From Candidatus Leptovillus affinis (GTDB lineage Bacteria; Chloroflexota; Anaerolineae; Promineifilales; Promineifilaceae): 64,000 nucleotides of DNA. A program made the translations under genes and the position numbers. Of the stretch, positions 40,715 to 49,180 are shown piece after piece (the first letter of the stretch is position 1; each line of letters begins with the position of its first letter). The notes under the pieces are model-generated. The model saw only the letters and a program-made list of their open reading frames with translations, searched no databases and was not told the origin of the DNA. The stretch lies in contig JADIYP010000006.1 in the NCBI GenBank assembly GCA_016705235.1, forward strand, positions 620,001 to 684,000, given 5' to 3'.

Positions 40715-42055
40715 ATGATGAAAAGAGCCATTTTAGCGGTCTTATTGACTGCTTTCATTTTAGGATTTGGCAGCCAGAAGGCGGCCACAACCGCTGCCGC
40801 GCAGTCGACCACCGGCGATATTTTAACTTTGGTAAATGCTTTGCGCGCTTCTTACGGCCTGCCGCCATTTGAATACAACCCGACGCTGGCCGTGGCGGCG
40901 CAAAACCACGCGAACTGGATGTCGCAAACGGCCGTCTACAGCCACACCGGCGCCGGAGGTTCCACCCCGCAAACGCGCGCCAATGCCGCCGGCTACCCCG
41001 GCTACGTCTCCGAAAACATCGTCGGCGGAACCAAGCTCTCCCCGCAGCAAGGCGTTACCTGGTGGCGCAACAGCGCCGTCCACTTCAACACCATGATCTC
41101 CACGCGCTATACACAGGCTGGCGTCGGTTTTGCCCAGGGCCACGACCAGAACTTTTACGTGCTGGTGGTTGGCCAACCCGACAATTCACCCGCCGCCACA
41201 ACCAATCGACCGGAAGAGATGACCTACGCCAACATCCCCTTCTTTGTCGAACCGATTGAAGTCAGCCAGCCGCGCGAAGATGGATCGATCTGGCATACGG
41301 TTGGCGAGGGGCATACCCTGTGGGCTATCGCCGCCCGCTACGAAGTGACCATCGCCGACATCATGCTTTATAACAATCTGACGGAAACCTCGACCATCAA
41401 CCCGGGCGACGAACTGCTTATTCGCCTGGCAGAAGGGCAGGAACCGCCGCCCACGCCTACGCCGCCGGCAACCCACAAAGTGCGCCCCGGCGATTCCGCC
41501 TGGACGATTGCCGCCTGGTATAACCTGGACCTGGGGGAACTGCTGTGGTTGAACAACATGCAAATCGACGACACACTCCAGCCCGGCGACGAAGTGAAAA
41601 TCCGGCTGCTGCCAGGGGAAGCGCCGCCGCCTACGCCCACGCCGCAGTTGGCCCACATTGTGCAAAGCGGCGATACCTTGTGGGGCATTTCGCTGCAATA
41701 TAAGCTGTCGATGGACCAACTGTTGACTTATAACAACATCACCGAGAATGATTTGCTGGCTGTGGGGCAGGCGTTGTTGATTGTGCCGCCGACGCCCTTG
41801 CCCACGCCGACCAGCGAACCAACAATGACGACGACGCCTGCACCGGCAACGGCCGTGCCCACCCAGGCCCTGTCTTCACCTACGTTTACGCCGCAGGCCA
41901 CAACGGCCGTTACCCTTGCCGCCATCACCCCCGCCCCGGTCGCCAAATCCCAAACCGACGACATGGGTCAAATTATCGGCATCGGGGCTATGGCTTTGGC
42001 GCTTGGCCTGGTTTTAATCGCCGGAATTGGCTTTGTATTCTGGCAGCGAGAATAG
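40715..42055 (+). CDS. CAP/SCP-domain protein with three LysM repeats and C-terminal membrane helix
   Basis: 446 residues. Signal peptide (residues 1-29). CAP domain at about 35-155: LVNALRASYGLPPFEYNPTLAVAAQNHANWMSQ, YSHTGAGG, ENIVGG, GVTWWRNSAVHFNTMIS, TQAGVGFAQG, with the two family histidines. Three LysM modules at about 194-240, 254-299 and 312-357 (HTVGEGHTLWAIAARYEVTIADIMLYNNL; HKVRPGDSAWTIAAWYNL; HIVQSGDTLWGISLQYKL), separated by PTPTP linkers, bind peptidoglycan glycan. A Thr/Pro-rich stalk and a final helix (IGIGAMALALGLVLIAGIGFVFW) anchor it. Role probably in wall binding; the CAP activity is unknown. Confidence 0.92.
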   Translation: MMKRAILAVLLTAFILGFGSQKAATTAAAQSTTGDILTLVNALRASYGLPPFEYNPTLAVAAQNHANWMSQTAVYSHTGAGGSTPQTRANAAGYPGYVSENIVGGTKLSPQQGVTWWRNSAVHFNTMISTRYTQAGVGFAQGHDQNFYVLVVGQPDNSPAATTNRPEEMTYANIPFFVEPIEVSQPREDGSIWHTVGEGHTLWAIAARYEVTIADIMLYNNLTETSTINPGDELLIRLAEGQEPPPTPTPPATHKVRPGDSAWTIAAWYNLDLGELLWLNNMQIDDTLQPGDEVKIRLLPGEAPPPTPTPQLAHIVQSGDTLWGISLQYKLSMDQLLTYNNITENDLLAVGQALLIVPPTPLPTPTSEPTMTTTPAPATAVPTQALSSPTFTPQATTAVTLAAITPAPVAKSQTDDMGQIIGIGAMALALGLVLIAGIGFVFWQRE

Positions 42056-42152
42056 CGTATCTGAAGCGTGACACGGGTCAAACTCACCGGGTCACCCATC
42101 ACCCATCACGCATCACGAATTACGTATCACGTATCACCATCCCCAAAATCCG
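42056..42152. repeat. GTGAT-type repeat cluster
   Basis: Between convergent genes: copies of CACCCATCAC, CATCACGCATCACG and CACGTATCACGTATCAC. The same units occur as a hairpin at 46423-46458 and at about 60079-60099. A dispersed low-complexity family; no gene. Confidence 0.5.
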
Positions 42153-42893
42153 CTACCCACCGATCAGGTCCAACGGGTTAACATTTGACCCAATCCGCTT
42201 GTCATACATGTTCAGATGGGTATGGTTGCCGCACCACTCACGGCCGTAACACAAATTCCCCTGCATATCCATCGTATACCCTTTGTTGCTTTCTGTGCCC
42301 ACTTTTTCCCCGGCCCGCAGCGAATCCCCCAACTGCACCGTGAAATCACCATGCAAAATGGTCACCAGGTAAACGTCATTTTCGATTGCTAAAGTTGGGT
42401 TGCCGTATTCATCGACGTAAAGCGCCGTCACCACGCCGTTGATCGGCGATAACACCGGCTCGCCCCGACCCGCAGCCAGGTCGATGGCCATGTGGCCGTA
42501 GGAGGCGCCGTGAATGCCCTGGGTGATCTGGTAGTTGGTGTAGGGAGCCTGCACGGCCGTTGGACTGCCGCTGATGTCGATTTTGGGCTGTGTCTGGCTG
42601 GAGGCGGATACATCGACGGGAACGGCCGTAGCCTGTGCCTGAGCGCGGTTGGAGGCAACGGCCGTTGGTTTGCTAATCGCCCCATACACGAAGACCAAAA
42701 TCAACAGAAACACGACAACTGTAAAACTATTAACATAATCCAGAGGGTAAAACCGTGCTGGCGGATAGGCATATTCAAACCGTTCACCGCCATCACCATC
42801 CTCATAGAAAGTCTCATCAGCCCCATCCCAATAAGCATCGGCTCGCGTAAACAGGTCTTCATTAACTGCGTTCAGGTAGATATTAGCACTCAT
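42153..42893 (-). CDS. M23-family (LytM-type) peptidase-like membrane protein
   Basis: 246 residues. An acidic N-terminus of about 45 residues (ADAYWDGADETFYEDGDGGE) precedes one membrane helix (VNSFTVVVFLLILVFVYGAI, about 54-73), then a short Ala/Thr linker and an M23 domain at about 115-246. Metal ligands of M23 are present: GHMAIDLAAG (HxxxD) and CGNHTHLNMY (HxH). These enzymes cut peptidoglycan cross-bridges. A Cys pair (CYGREWC) sits before HxH. The gene converges on the CAP-LysM gene; both probably act on the cell wall. Confidence 0.9.
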   Translation of the reverse strand: MSANIYLNAVNEDLFTRADAYWDGADETFYEDGDGGERFEYAYPPARFYPLDYVNSFTVVVFLLILVFVYGAISKPTAVASNRAQAQATAVPVDVSASSQTQPKIDISGSPTAVQAPYTNYQITQGIHGASYGHMAIDLAAGRGEPVLSPINGVVTALYVDEYGNPTLAIENDVYLVTILHGDFTVQLGDSLRAGEKVGTESNKGYTMDMQGNLCYGREWCGNHTHLNMYDKRIGSNVNPLDLIGG

Positions 42894-42900
42894 GTTCTAT

Positions 42901-42929
42901 ATTTTACGTCACTATAGAACTTTAGCCAA
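42901..42929 (-). promoter_or_regulatory. Leaderless-type promoter of the M23 gene
   Basis: On the minus strand TTGGCT (42929-42924), 17-nt spacer, TAAAAT (42906-42901), then 7 nt to the ATG at 42893. No ribosome site. A GTTCTATA...ATAGAAC dyad overlaps the spacer and start and could be an operator. Confidence 0.55.
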
Positions 42930-43088
42930 GGGCATTACCCGCCAATCTCAGATGCCGCCAGGAATGGTTGCGGCTATAATACGGCAGCATTTTGGCGCGT
43001 GATTGGGCAGCAAATTTGCAGAATTCGGCCAGCCTGAACGGCACGGCCGTTACCCAAACACCCTGACATCATCTGAAACCATCCGCTT

Positions 43089-44978
43089 ATGACTATCACC
43101 TTCATTCTTCTAGCCATCACCATAGCCCTCTTCATTTGGGACAAAATCCGCTCCGATTTGGTAGCCATCATGGCCCTGCTGCTCCTCTACCTTCTGGGCA
43201 TTCTCTCCACCCAACAAGCGCTGTCTGGCTTCTCCGACACCACCGTCATCATGATTGCCGCCCTATTTATCGTTGGCGAAGGCTTGTCGCGCTCCGGCGT
43301 GACCGCCTGGGTTAGCCAGCAGATCCTGGCCCTGGCCGGCGACAGCCCGCGCCGCCTGCTGGTCATGGTAATGTTGGGCGCAGCCTTATTGTCCGCTTTC
43401 ATCAGCAACACCGGCACGGTAGCCACGCTGCTGCCGGCCGTCATCGCCATCGCCTGGAGCGTAAAAAGCGTCCCTTCCAAATATCTCATCCCCCTGGCTT
43501 TTGCCGCCAACGCCGGCGGTTTACTCACCCTGACAGGCACCCCGCCCAACATCATCGTCGCTGAAGTCCTGAGCGGCGGCGGCTTTCAACCGTTCAGTTT
43601 TTTTGAATTTGCCTTGATTGGCGTGCCGCTGCTCGTCATTACCATCGGTTACATGGTAGTGATGGGGCAGCGCAGCCTGCCACAGCGCGAAACCGATGAG
43701 CAGCCAATAGACCTGGACGCCTCCATGCAGGCCATGGCCGATTCGTTTGCCCTGCAAGGCAAACTATATCGGCTGCGCGTGAACATTGGCTCTTCTTTAG
43801 CGGGCAAGACGCTGGCCGAGGCGGCGCTAGGGCATGATTTTAACGTGTCGGTGCTGCGCATCGAGCAATCGGCGGAAAGGACACGGCCGTATCTCTCGCC
43901 AGCCGAAGTCACCCGCCGCCAGGTACAGCGGACGGTGGAACACCTGCAAACGCATCAGGAAATCCCCACGGCCGATACCCAACTCCAGGTTAATGACGTG
44001 TTGTTGGTAAAAGGCACGCCGGAAGCCGTCCAGGCGGCCGTCGAACAACACAATCTCTCTCTGGAAGAAATCGACGTGTACGAAAACGAATTAGCCGACG
44101 TGCTGGTTTCGCACGACATTGGCGTGGCGGAAGTGCTGATCACGCCCCGGTCGGCCTACATCGGCCAAAGCCTTCAGGACGGCCGTTTCACGCAAAAATA
44201 CGGCGTCCAGGTCATCAGCATCCGGCGCGAAAACAAATTAGTGTCCCGCCAGGGAACCCGGCTCAATTTTGGCGACGCGCTGCTGGTGCGCGGCCGTTGG
44301 GAAAACATCGAACTGCTGCGCAACGAAAGCCGTAATTTCGTCGTCGTCGGCCAGCCGGAGGCGATGTCGCGCCAGATCATCGAACTCAACCGGCAGTCGG
44401 TTATTGCGACGCTGGCCCTGGTGGCCATGGTGGGCATGATGGTCTCCGGCCTCGTGCCCACGGTGATGGCGGCATTGATCACGGCCGTCATCATGATCCT
44501 CGGCGGCTGCCTGACTCCCACCCAGGCCTACCGAACCATCAACTGGCAAAGCGTCGTCCTCATCGCCGCCATGATTCCCATGTCCACCGCCCTACAAATC
44601 ACTGGCGGGGCAGATTTGGTCGCCAATTTGCTGGTCAGCACGTTGGGCAGTTGGGGCAACCTGGCCTTGTTGGTGGGCATTTTTGTCCTGACCACCGGAT
44701 TTAGCCAGGTGATCAGCAATACGGCAACGGCCGTGCTCGTCGCTCCCATCGTTTTGGGCACAGCCAGCGCGCTGGGCGTTTCCCCCTACCCCCTCATGAT
44801 GACCGTAGCCATCGGCGCCTCCACCGCCTTCCTAACACCCATCGCCTCCACCACCAACCTGATGGTGATGTCCCCCGGCGGCTACACCTTCAAAGATTTC
44901 GTCAAAAATGGACTCCCTCTGGTTTTGCTCTTCCTGCTCACGACGCTGCTGCTTGTCCCCATCATCTGGCCTTTTTAG
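43089..44978 (+). CDS. DASS-type (SLC13-like) transporter with two internal RCK_C domains
   Basis: 629 residues. Two membrane halves: 1-190 (IALFIWDKIRSDLVAIMALLLLYLLGIL, SNTGTVATLLPAVIAIA, LTLTGTPPNIIVAEVL) and 435-629 (SNTATAVLVAPIVLGTA, TPIASTTNLMVMSPGGY). SNT and TPPN/TTN motifs are the substrate and sodium sites of the family. Between them, residues about 225-425, lie two TrkA-C/RCK_C-type modules (RVNIGSSLAGKTLAEAALGHDFNVSVLRI; VLITPRSAYIGQSLQDGRFTQKYGVQVISI...DALLVRG), presumed cytoplasmic ligand-binding regulators. The substrate (dicarboxylate, sulfate or other anion) cannot be told. Ribosome site not evident. Confidence 0.9.
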   Translation: MTITFILLAITIALFIWDKIRSDLVAIMALLLLYLLGILSTQQALSGFSDTTVIMIAALFIVGEGLSRSGVTAWVSQQILALAGDSPRRLLVMVMLGAALLSAFISNTGTVATLLPAVIAIAWSVKSVPSKYLIPLAFAANAGGLLTLTGTPPNIIVAEVLSGGGFQPFSFFEFALIGVPLLVITIGYMVVMGQRSLPQRETDEQPIDLDASMQAMADSFALQGKLYRLRVNIGSSLAGKTLAEAALGHDFNVSVLRIEQSAERTRPYLSPAEVTRRQVQRTVEHLQTHQEIPTADTQLQVNDVLLVKGTPEAVQAAVEQHNLSLEEIDVYENELADVLVSHDIGVAEVLITPRSAYIGQSLQDGRFTQKYGVQVISIRRENKLVSRQGTRLNFGDALLVRGRWENIELLRNESRNFVVVGQPEAMSRQIIELNRQSVIATLALVAMVGMMVSGLVPTVMAALITAVIMILGGCLTPTQAYRTINWQSVVLIAAMIPMSTALQITGGADLVANLLVSTLGSWGNLALLVGIFVLTTGFSQVISNTATAVLVAPIVLGTASALGVSPYPLMMTVAIGASTAFLTPIASTTNLMVMSPGGYTFKDFVKNGLPLVLLFLLTTLLLVPIIWPF

Positions 44979-45279
44979 TCCCCGTTCCCCAGTGCAGTAT
45001 TCCACGTCCGAAGGTTTCTCCAGAGGTAATAACTTTGGCTGGCGGACTGGGGATTACCGCATACGGGCCACATCCTCTATCGGACATGACATTCGGCGTG
45101 AACCAGCCTGATTTTTCACAATAGCGCCAATTCCTACTTTCGATCCATACTTGAAACGTCTGGGTTTCCCAAACCAGACACCTTACCCACTATTTTCTCA
45201 CCGAGTGGGAGCCACACAAACCCATCACCACATCCCCGCAGCTTGCGTTGGCCCCTCTCAACAAAAGGAGTGAACCGCC
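44979..45279. other. Spacer upstream of asnA
   Basis: 301 bp. A small dyad GTCTGG...CCAGAC at 45158-45179. No T-box core and no gene seen. The asnA start has AAAGGAG 9 nt upstream. Confidence 0.5.
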
Positions 45280-46410
45280 ATGTTAGACAAGGTTGCAGAC
45301 CTCGCCGGCCCCGGCATTGGCAATTACGATGACCTGGCCAAAGTCCTGCCCACCGATTACACAACCCCCTTATCCCCCAAAGAGACGATGATCGCGCTCT
45401 ACGCCGCCAAACAGTACATTGAGGACAATTTGTGCCGGGAATTGAACCTTATCCCGGTGCAAGTGCCGCTCATTGTCGATTCGCAAAGCGGTGTAAATGA
45501 TTACCTGGATCGAGACGGCTCGCGTACGCCGATCCAGTTTCACATCAACAACGATCACAACCAGCATCCCATCGACGCCGAAGTGGTGCAGGCGGCGACA
45601 AAGTGGAAGCGAATGGCGCTGGCGCAGTTCGGCATGAATCCCGGCGAAGGGCTGCTGACGGACATGCGCGCCGTGCGCAAGGATTATTTTTTGGACCATG
45701 ACCACAGCGTCTATGTAGATCAGTGGGATTGGGAGCGCGCAATTATTCCCCAGGAACGTAACCTGGACTTTCTGACCTGGGTGGTCCAGCGCATTTGGAA
45801 GGTGTTGAAGGGCGCAGAACAACTGGTTCAGGATATGTTCCCGGAGCTAAAATCCGACAAATATCCTGACATGCCGGAGGAACTGGTCTTTTTACATGCC
45901 GAGGATATTTTGGCCCGATACCCGAACCTGCCGCGCAAACAGCGGGAAACGGCCATATTGCAGGAATACCCGGCCGTGTTCATTTATGGCATCGGCTGGA
46001 CGTTGGCGGATGGTTACCCGCATGAAATGCGCGCGGCCGATTATGACGATTGGGTGACAGAGACGGTGGCGAAAGACGGCCGTCCCATGCACGGCTTAAA
46101 TGGCGATATTTTAGTCTGGAACCCGGTGACTCGGCGGCGACACGAACTATCCTCGATGGGTATTCGCGTCAACAAACAAACCCTGGTCCAGCAGTTAGAC
46201 ATTACCAACCAACTGCATTTTCTGGACATGCCTTACCATCAAGCCATCCTCAACGACAACATTCCTTTGAGCATTGGCGGCGGCATTGGGCAGTCGCGCA
46301 CGTTTATGTACCTGCTCAAAAAAGCCCATCTGGGCGAGGTCAGCGTCACGGTCTGGCCGCAAATCCTGAAGGATTTGGGCGCTGAACGTAACATTTTTGT
46401 TTTAGAATAA
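45280..46410 (+). CDS. asnA: Aspartate-ammonia ligase (asparagine synthetase A)
   Basis: 376 residues. It makes asparagine from aspartate, ammonia and ATP; related to class II aminoacyl-tRNA synthetases. Family blocks: LIPVQVPLIVDSQSGVNDYLDRDGSRTPIQFHI, AEVVQAATKWKRMALAQF, HSVYVDQWDWER, DYDDWVTE, LNGDILVWNP, ELSSMGIRV, SIGGGIGQSRTFM. Compared with the E. coli enzyme (330 residues) it has about 30 extra N-terminal residues and a longer central helical region. Single-gene unit. Confidence 0.96.
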   Translation: MLDKVADLAGPGIGNYDDLAKVLPTDYTTPLSPKETMIALYAAKQYIEDNLCRELNLIPVQVPLIVDSQSGVNDYLDRDGSRTPIQFHINNDHNQHPIDAEVVQAATKWKRMALAQFGMNPGEGLLTDMRAVRKDYFLDHDHSVYVDQWDWERAIIPQERNLDFLTWVVQRIWKVLKGAEQLVQDMFPELKSDKYPDMPEELVFLHAEDILARYPNLPRKQRETAILQEYPAVFIYGIGWTLADGYPHEMRAADYDDWVTETVAKDGRPMHGLNGDILVWNPVTRRRHELSSMGIRVNKQTLVQQLDITNQLHFLDMPYHQAILNDNIPLSIGGGIGQSRTFMYLLKKAHLGEVSVTVWPQILKDLGAERNIFVLE

Positions 46411-46422
46411 CGGGGATTTCAT

Positions 46423-46458
46423 GCGTGATGCGTGACCGGCTCTCGTCACGCATCACGC
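46423..46458. repeat. Hairpin of GCGTGATGCGTGAC repeats
   Basis: A perfect 14-bp inverted repeat (46423-46436 with 46445-46458) with an 8-nt loop, between convergent asnA and the phosphoesterase gene, overlapping the stop codon of the latter. Related to the repeats at 42056-42152 and about 60079. Confidence 0.65.
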
Positions 46459-47289
46459 GGCAATCAGGGTGATTTCGGTAATTTCCGGGGGACAGTTAAA
46501 ACGCACCGGTTCGTTGGTGACGCCGATGCCGCGATTGGTATAGACCCACAAATCCTTTACCTGAAAAAGACCCATATCATATTTGCGCCCCAAATATGGC
46601 AAAATTAACGCGCCGCCGAGGCGAGGAAAACGAATTTGCCCGCCGTGCGAGTGTCCAGACAATTGCAACGCAATTTCAGGGTAGCGGGCATAGGTGTCGG
46701 CTAAATCTGGCTCGTGGAGCAGCAAAACAACGGGCAAATCGGCTGAACCATTGCTCAATGCCGCCGCCAGGTCGGGTTTGCCCGCCCAACCATCATCCAA
46801 ACCGGCCAGATAAAACGAACCGCCGCCCTGGGTAATGGGCAGCCCCTGGTTAATGAGCACCGGCAGGCGCGATTCATCGAAACCGGTTTGCACGATGTTG
46901 ACATCGGTCCAGAGGTCATGGTTGCCCATGATGGCGTAAACGCCCTGTCTGGCGTTCAGGTGGGCCAGAATGGGGGCCAGTTCAAAGATGGCTTCAACGT
47001 CCCGCCAGACATAATCGCCAAGCAGGACTGTGAGGTCAGGCTGCAAGCTGTTGGCGAGTTCGACGGCCTGGCGCACGAGTTGGGGTTGGGTAAACGGCCG
47101 TAAATGAAAATCCCCCAACGCGACCAACCGAAACCCTTCCAGGGATGGGGCCAGATTTCTAATAGGCAAGGTAAGGCGCTCGACAACCAACTGATCGGAC
47201 TCGTCGTTGGTGTTGATGTGATAGGTGGTCGCGGCAACCGCGCCGCCAAAAGCCAGTAATCCTGCGCCTAAGAATTTTCGCCGGCTCAT
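46453..47289 (-). CDS. Tat-exported metallophosphoesterase (YkuE-like)
   Basis: 278 residues from ATG 47289 (GGGTGA 7 nt upstream); a GTG at 47316 with AGGA 8 nt upstream is an alternative that lengthens the n-region. Twin-arginine signal RRKFLGAGLLAFGGAVAATT. Calcineurin-like motifs in order: GDFH, GDYVWR, GNHDLW, LLLHEPD, SGHSHGGQIRFP, and the usual C-terminal GLFQVKDLWVYTNRGIGVT. Enzymes of this type hydrolyse phosphoesters outside the membrane, some acting on UDP-sugars or lipids. Natural substrate unknown. Confidence 0.9.
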   Translation of the reverse strand: MSRRKFLGAGLLAFGGAVAATTYHINTNDESDQLVVERLTLPIRNLAPSLEGFRLVALGDFHLRPFTQPQLVRQAVELANSLQPDLTVLLGDYVWRDVEAIFELAPILAHLNARQGVYAIMGNHDLWTDVNIVQTGFDESRLPVLINQGLPITQGGGSFYLAGLDDGWAGKPDLAAALSNGSADLPVVLLLHEPDLADTYARYPEIALQLSGHSHGGQIRFPRLGGALILPYLGRKYDMGLFQVKDLWVYTNRGIGVTNEPVRFNCPPEITEITLIAA

Positions 47290-47342
47290 ACGCTGTTCAC
47301 CCAATTGGTTACTCACAAATTTGGTCCTGTGGCGTGAATAGG

Positions 47343-47374
47343 AAACGGCCGTTACGCGGGTAACGGCCGTTTTT
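47343..47374. repeat. Hairpin made of two ACGGCCGT copies
   Basis: AAACGGCCGTTAC (47343-47355) and its complement (47360-47372) with loop GCGG; five T end the plus-strand side. The arms each contain one copy of the abundant palindrome. It lies between two minus-strand genes. Confidence 0.6.
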
Positions 47375-47400
47375 GTCATTAAACTCAGACACTCATTGAG

Positions 47401-47745
47401 CTAATCATCCAAAAACATACTTAACAACCAGCTAACAACACTTACGATCAAACTACCCCACAATGCCGGGAAAAAGCCATCCACCACCAGGTAAGAGGTC
47501 AGCCACGACGTAACCCAGAACAGCAAGGCATTGATGATCAGCGTAAACAACCCCAGAGTCACCACAATCAACGGCAAACTTAATAATTTCACCAATGGTT
47601 TGATCAACCCATTGATTAAACCAAAAATCACCACCACCACCAGCGTGCCCACCAACCCACCAGACAAACTGATGCCACCCACGATCCACGCCGCAACCCA
47701 AATGGCCACCGCGCTCACGATCATACGCCCGATTAACTTAACCAT
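47401..47745 (-). CDS. Four-helix membrane protein (PF04020-type, phage-holin-4-like)
   Basis: 114 residues, four membrane helices: MIVSAVAIWVAAWIVGGISL, LVGTLVVVVIFGLINGLIKPLVKLLSLPL, TLGLFTLIINALLFWVTSWLT, PALWGSLIVSVVSWLLSMFL. The motif NGLIKPLVKLLSLPL...TLGLFTLIINALLFW is the signature of this family, which is widespread in bacteria, not phage-restricted, and without known function. AAGGAGA before the ATG. Confidence 0.9.
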   Translation of the reverse strand: MVKLIGRMIVSAVAIWVAAWIVGGISLSGGLVGTLVVVVIFGLINGLIKPLVKLLSLPLIVVTLGLFTLIINALLFWVTSWLTSYLVVDGFFPALWGSLIVSVVSWLLSMFLDD

Positions 47746-47795
47746 AAATTCTCTCCTTCATGAGTCTACCGAGAACTTGCGCCTCGAATAGGCAA

Positions 47796-48008
47796 TTATA
47801 GGCCAACTGCTTCGCTTTCTTCCAGGCTTGTTTCCCCATGCGATTGCACCAGTTGGCGCAAAATAACCACAACCACCAGGGCGACGACAAACAGCGCCGC
47901 AATGACCACGCGCTGCCAACCGCCGGGTAATTTGCTAAATGTAGCAAAACCCATAGTCGATTCGTCGGCAACGGCCGTGTCCTCCACAACTGCTTCTACT
48001 TCACTCAT
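47796..48008 (-). CDS. Small single-helix membrane protein, 70 aa
   Basis: Start at ATG 48008, 5 nt after GAGGAGG; an upstream in-frame start at 48050 lacks a ribosome site. Acidic N-terminus (SEVEAVVEDTAVADES), then one membrane helix (WQRVVIAALFVVALVVVVILRQLV) and a short acidic tail. No family recognised. It lies 59 bp after mrpG on the same strand and may belong to the same transcript. Confidence 0.7.
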   Translation of the reverse strand: MSEVEAVVEDTAVADESTMGFATFSKLPGGWQRVVIAALFVVALVVVVILRQLVQSHGETSLEESEAVGL

Positions 48009-48067
48009 TGTAACCTCCTCAGGCAACACACAACCCACAAAATTATTCAATCGCGTCGCCTATTTTA

Positions 48068-48391
48068 CTATATTTCTCTCAAGTCATCGCGCACCGGCTC
48101 TTTAACGCGCAGCCCAATACGATAAGCCGCCGATGCCAGCGCATGGGCCGTCACCGGTCCAGATACCATCAGCAACACAATCAGCAGCAGCGCCCGCCCC
48201 CAACCCAACGGCGTCCAGGCCACCGCGCCAATCAGCAGCAGCACCACGCCAAACACGCCCACTTTGCCGGTGGCGTGCAGGCGGGCATATACATCCGGCA
48301 GGCGCACCATTCCCACAATGCCCACCACCGAAAAAAACGTGCCCAAAATGATCGCCACCAAGGCAACCACCTGCAATATGGTTGTCATCAT
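48068..48391 (-). CDS. mrpG: Mrp antiporter subunit G
   Basis: 107 residues, three helices. Signature: LGTFFSVVGIVGMVRLPDVYARLHATGKVGVFGVVLLLIGA, then GRALLLIVLLMVSGPVTAHALASAAY. Last of the six Mrp genes and required in known systems for Na+/H+ exchange by the complex. It starts 11 nt after mrpF. Confidence 0.95.
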   Translation of the reverse strand: MMTTILQVVALVAIILGTFFSVVGIVGMVRLPDVYARLHATGKVGVFGVVLLLIGAVAWTPLGWGRALLLIVLLMVSGPVTAHALASAAYRIGLRVKEPVRDDLREI

Positions 48392-48402
48392 TTACTTTTT
48401 CC

Positions 48403-48681
48403 TTAAAACATCTGCTCGTCGGCCACATATTTGGCCAGGGCTATGGTGGTGATGAATCCCAGGCCGGCCAAACCCAAAGCCACGTCGATGTAGATGCTGT
48501 CGCGGTAAACCAACGCCAGCAAAACCAACATCGCCAGAAACAACAAGCTCAACACATCCAGGCCAATCAGGCGGTCGATGACGTTTTCGCCGCGCCAGAC
48601 ACGCCACACGGCCACGGCAATAAGCGCCAGGTGTATGAGCAAAGAGAGATAAATTGTGGTTGTCAGAATGGTTGTCAGCAT
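48403..48681 (-). CDS. mrpF: Mrp antiporter subunit F
   Basis: 92 residues, three helices: IYLSLLIHLALIAVAVWRVWRGENVIDRLIGLDVLSLLFLAMLVLLALVY, then SIYIDVALGLAGLGFITTIALAKY. The block DRLIGLD...D(V)ALGLAxLGF is typical of MrpF/MnhF. 14 nt downstream of mrpE. Confidence 0.95.
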   Translation of the reverse strand: MLTTILTTTIYLSLLIHLALIAVAVWRVWRGENVIDRLIGLDVLSLLFLAMLVLLALVYRDSIYIDVALGLAGLGFITTIALAKYVADEQMF

Positions 48682-48695
48682 CTTAACCTTGCCGC

Positions 48696-49178
48696 CTAGG
48701 GGAAAATCTTTTCCAAGAGTTCTTCACGCTGTTTTTGGGCGGCGGCCACGGCCGTTTCCACCTTTTCTACATCCAGCACATGTGTATACATCGTCCCGTC
48801 GTCCCCAATTTCCACCACCATTTCGCCGGGCGTCAGGGTGAGCGCGTGGGCGCTCAGCGCCAGCCCCAGGTCCGATTGGCAGTCTGAGGGGATGGCGATG
48901 ATGGCCTGGTGCAGTGGCATGGTGGGCGACAAGACGATGCGGGCAACCTGGATGCCGCTCACGATATAATCCCAGATCAGCACAAAAATGTACCTGAACA
49001 GAGCGAGAACGGCCGTGCCCGCCCGTCGGCCATCCGCTTCCCGCAGTTGTGGCCGCAGCAGCGCCATCACCCCCACAGACAACAACAGCCCCATGACGAT
49101 ATTGCTTGCCTGTAAATTGGAAGTCAGCGCCAGATACATCAACGTCAGCAGCAGCACTGCCCGCGCAAAATAATACAT
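48696..49178 (-). CDS. mrpE: Mrp antiporter subunit E
   Basis: 160 residues. Two or three N-terminal membrane helices and the family blocks FRYIFVLIWDYIVSGIQVARIVLSP, IAIPSDCQSDLGLALSAHALTLTPGEMVVEI and MYTHVLDVE. The soluble C-terminus is cytoplasmic. It begins 2 nt after the mrpD stop, so translation is coupled. Confidence 0.94.
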   Translation of the reverse strand: MYYFARAVLLLTLMYLALTSNLQASNIVMGLLLSVGVMALLRPQLREADGRRAGTAVLALFRYIFVLIWDYIVSGIQVARIVLSPTMPLHQAIIAIPSDCQSDLGLALSAHALTLTPGEMVVEIGDDGTMYTHVLDVEKVETAVAAAQKQREELLEKIFP

Positions 49179-49180
49179 GG

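Noticed and set aside
44979..45279. Possible T-box leader of asnA
   Set aside because: No T-box core and no antiterminator/terminator pair; only a short dyad.
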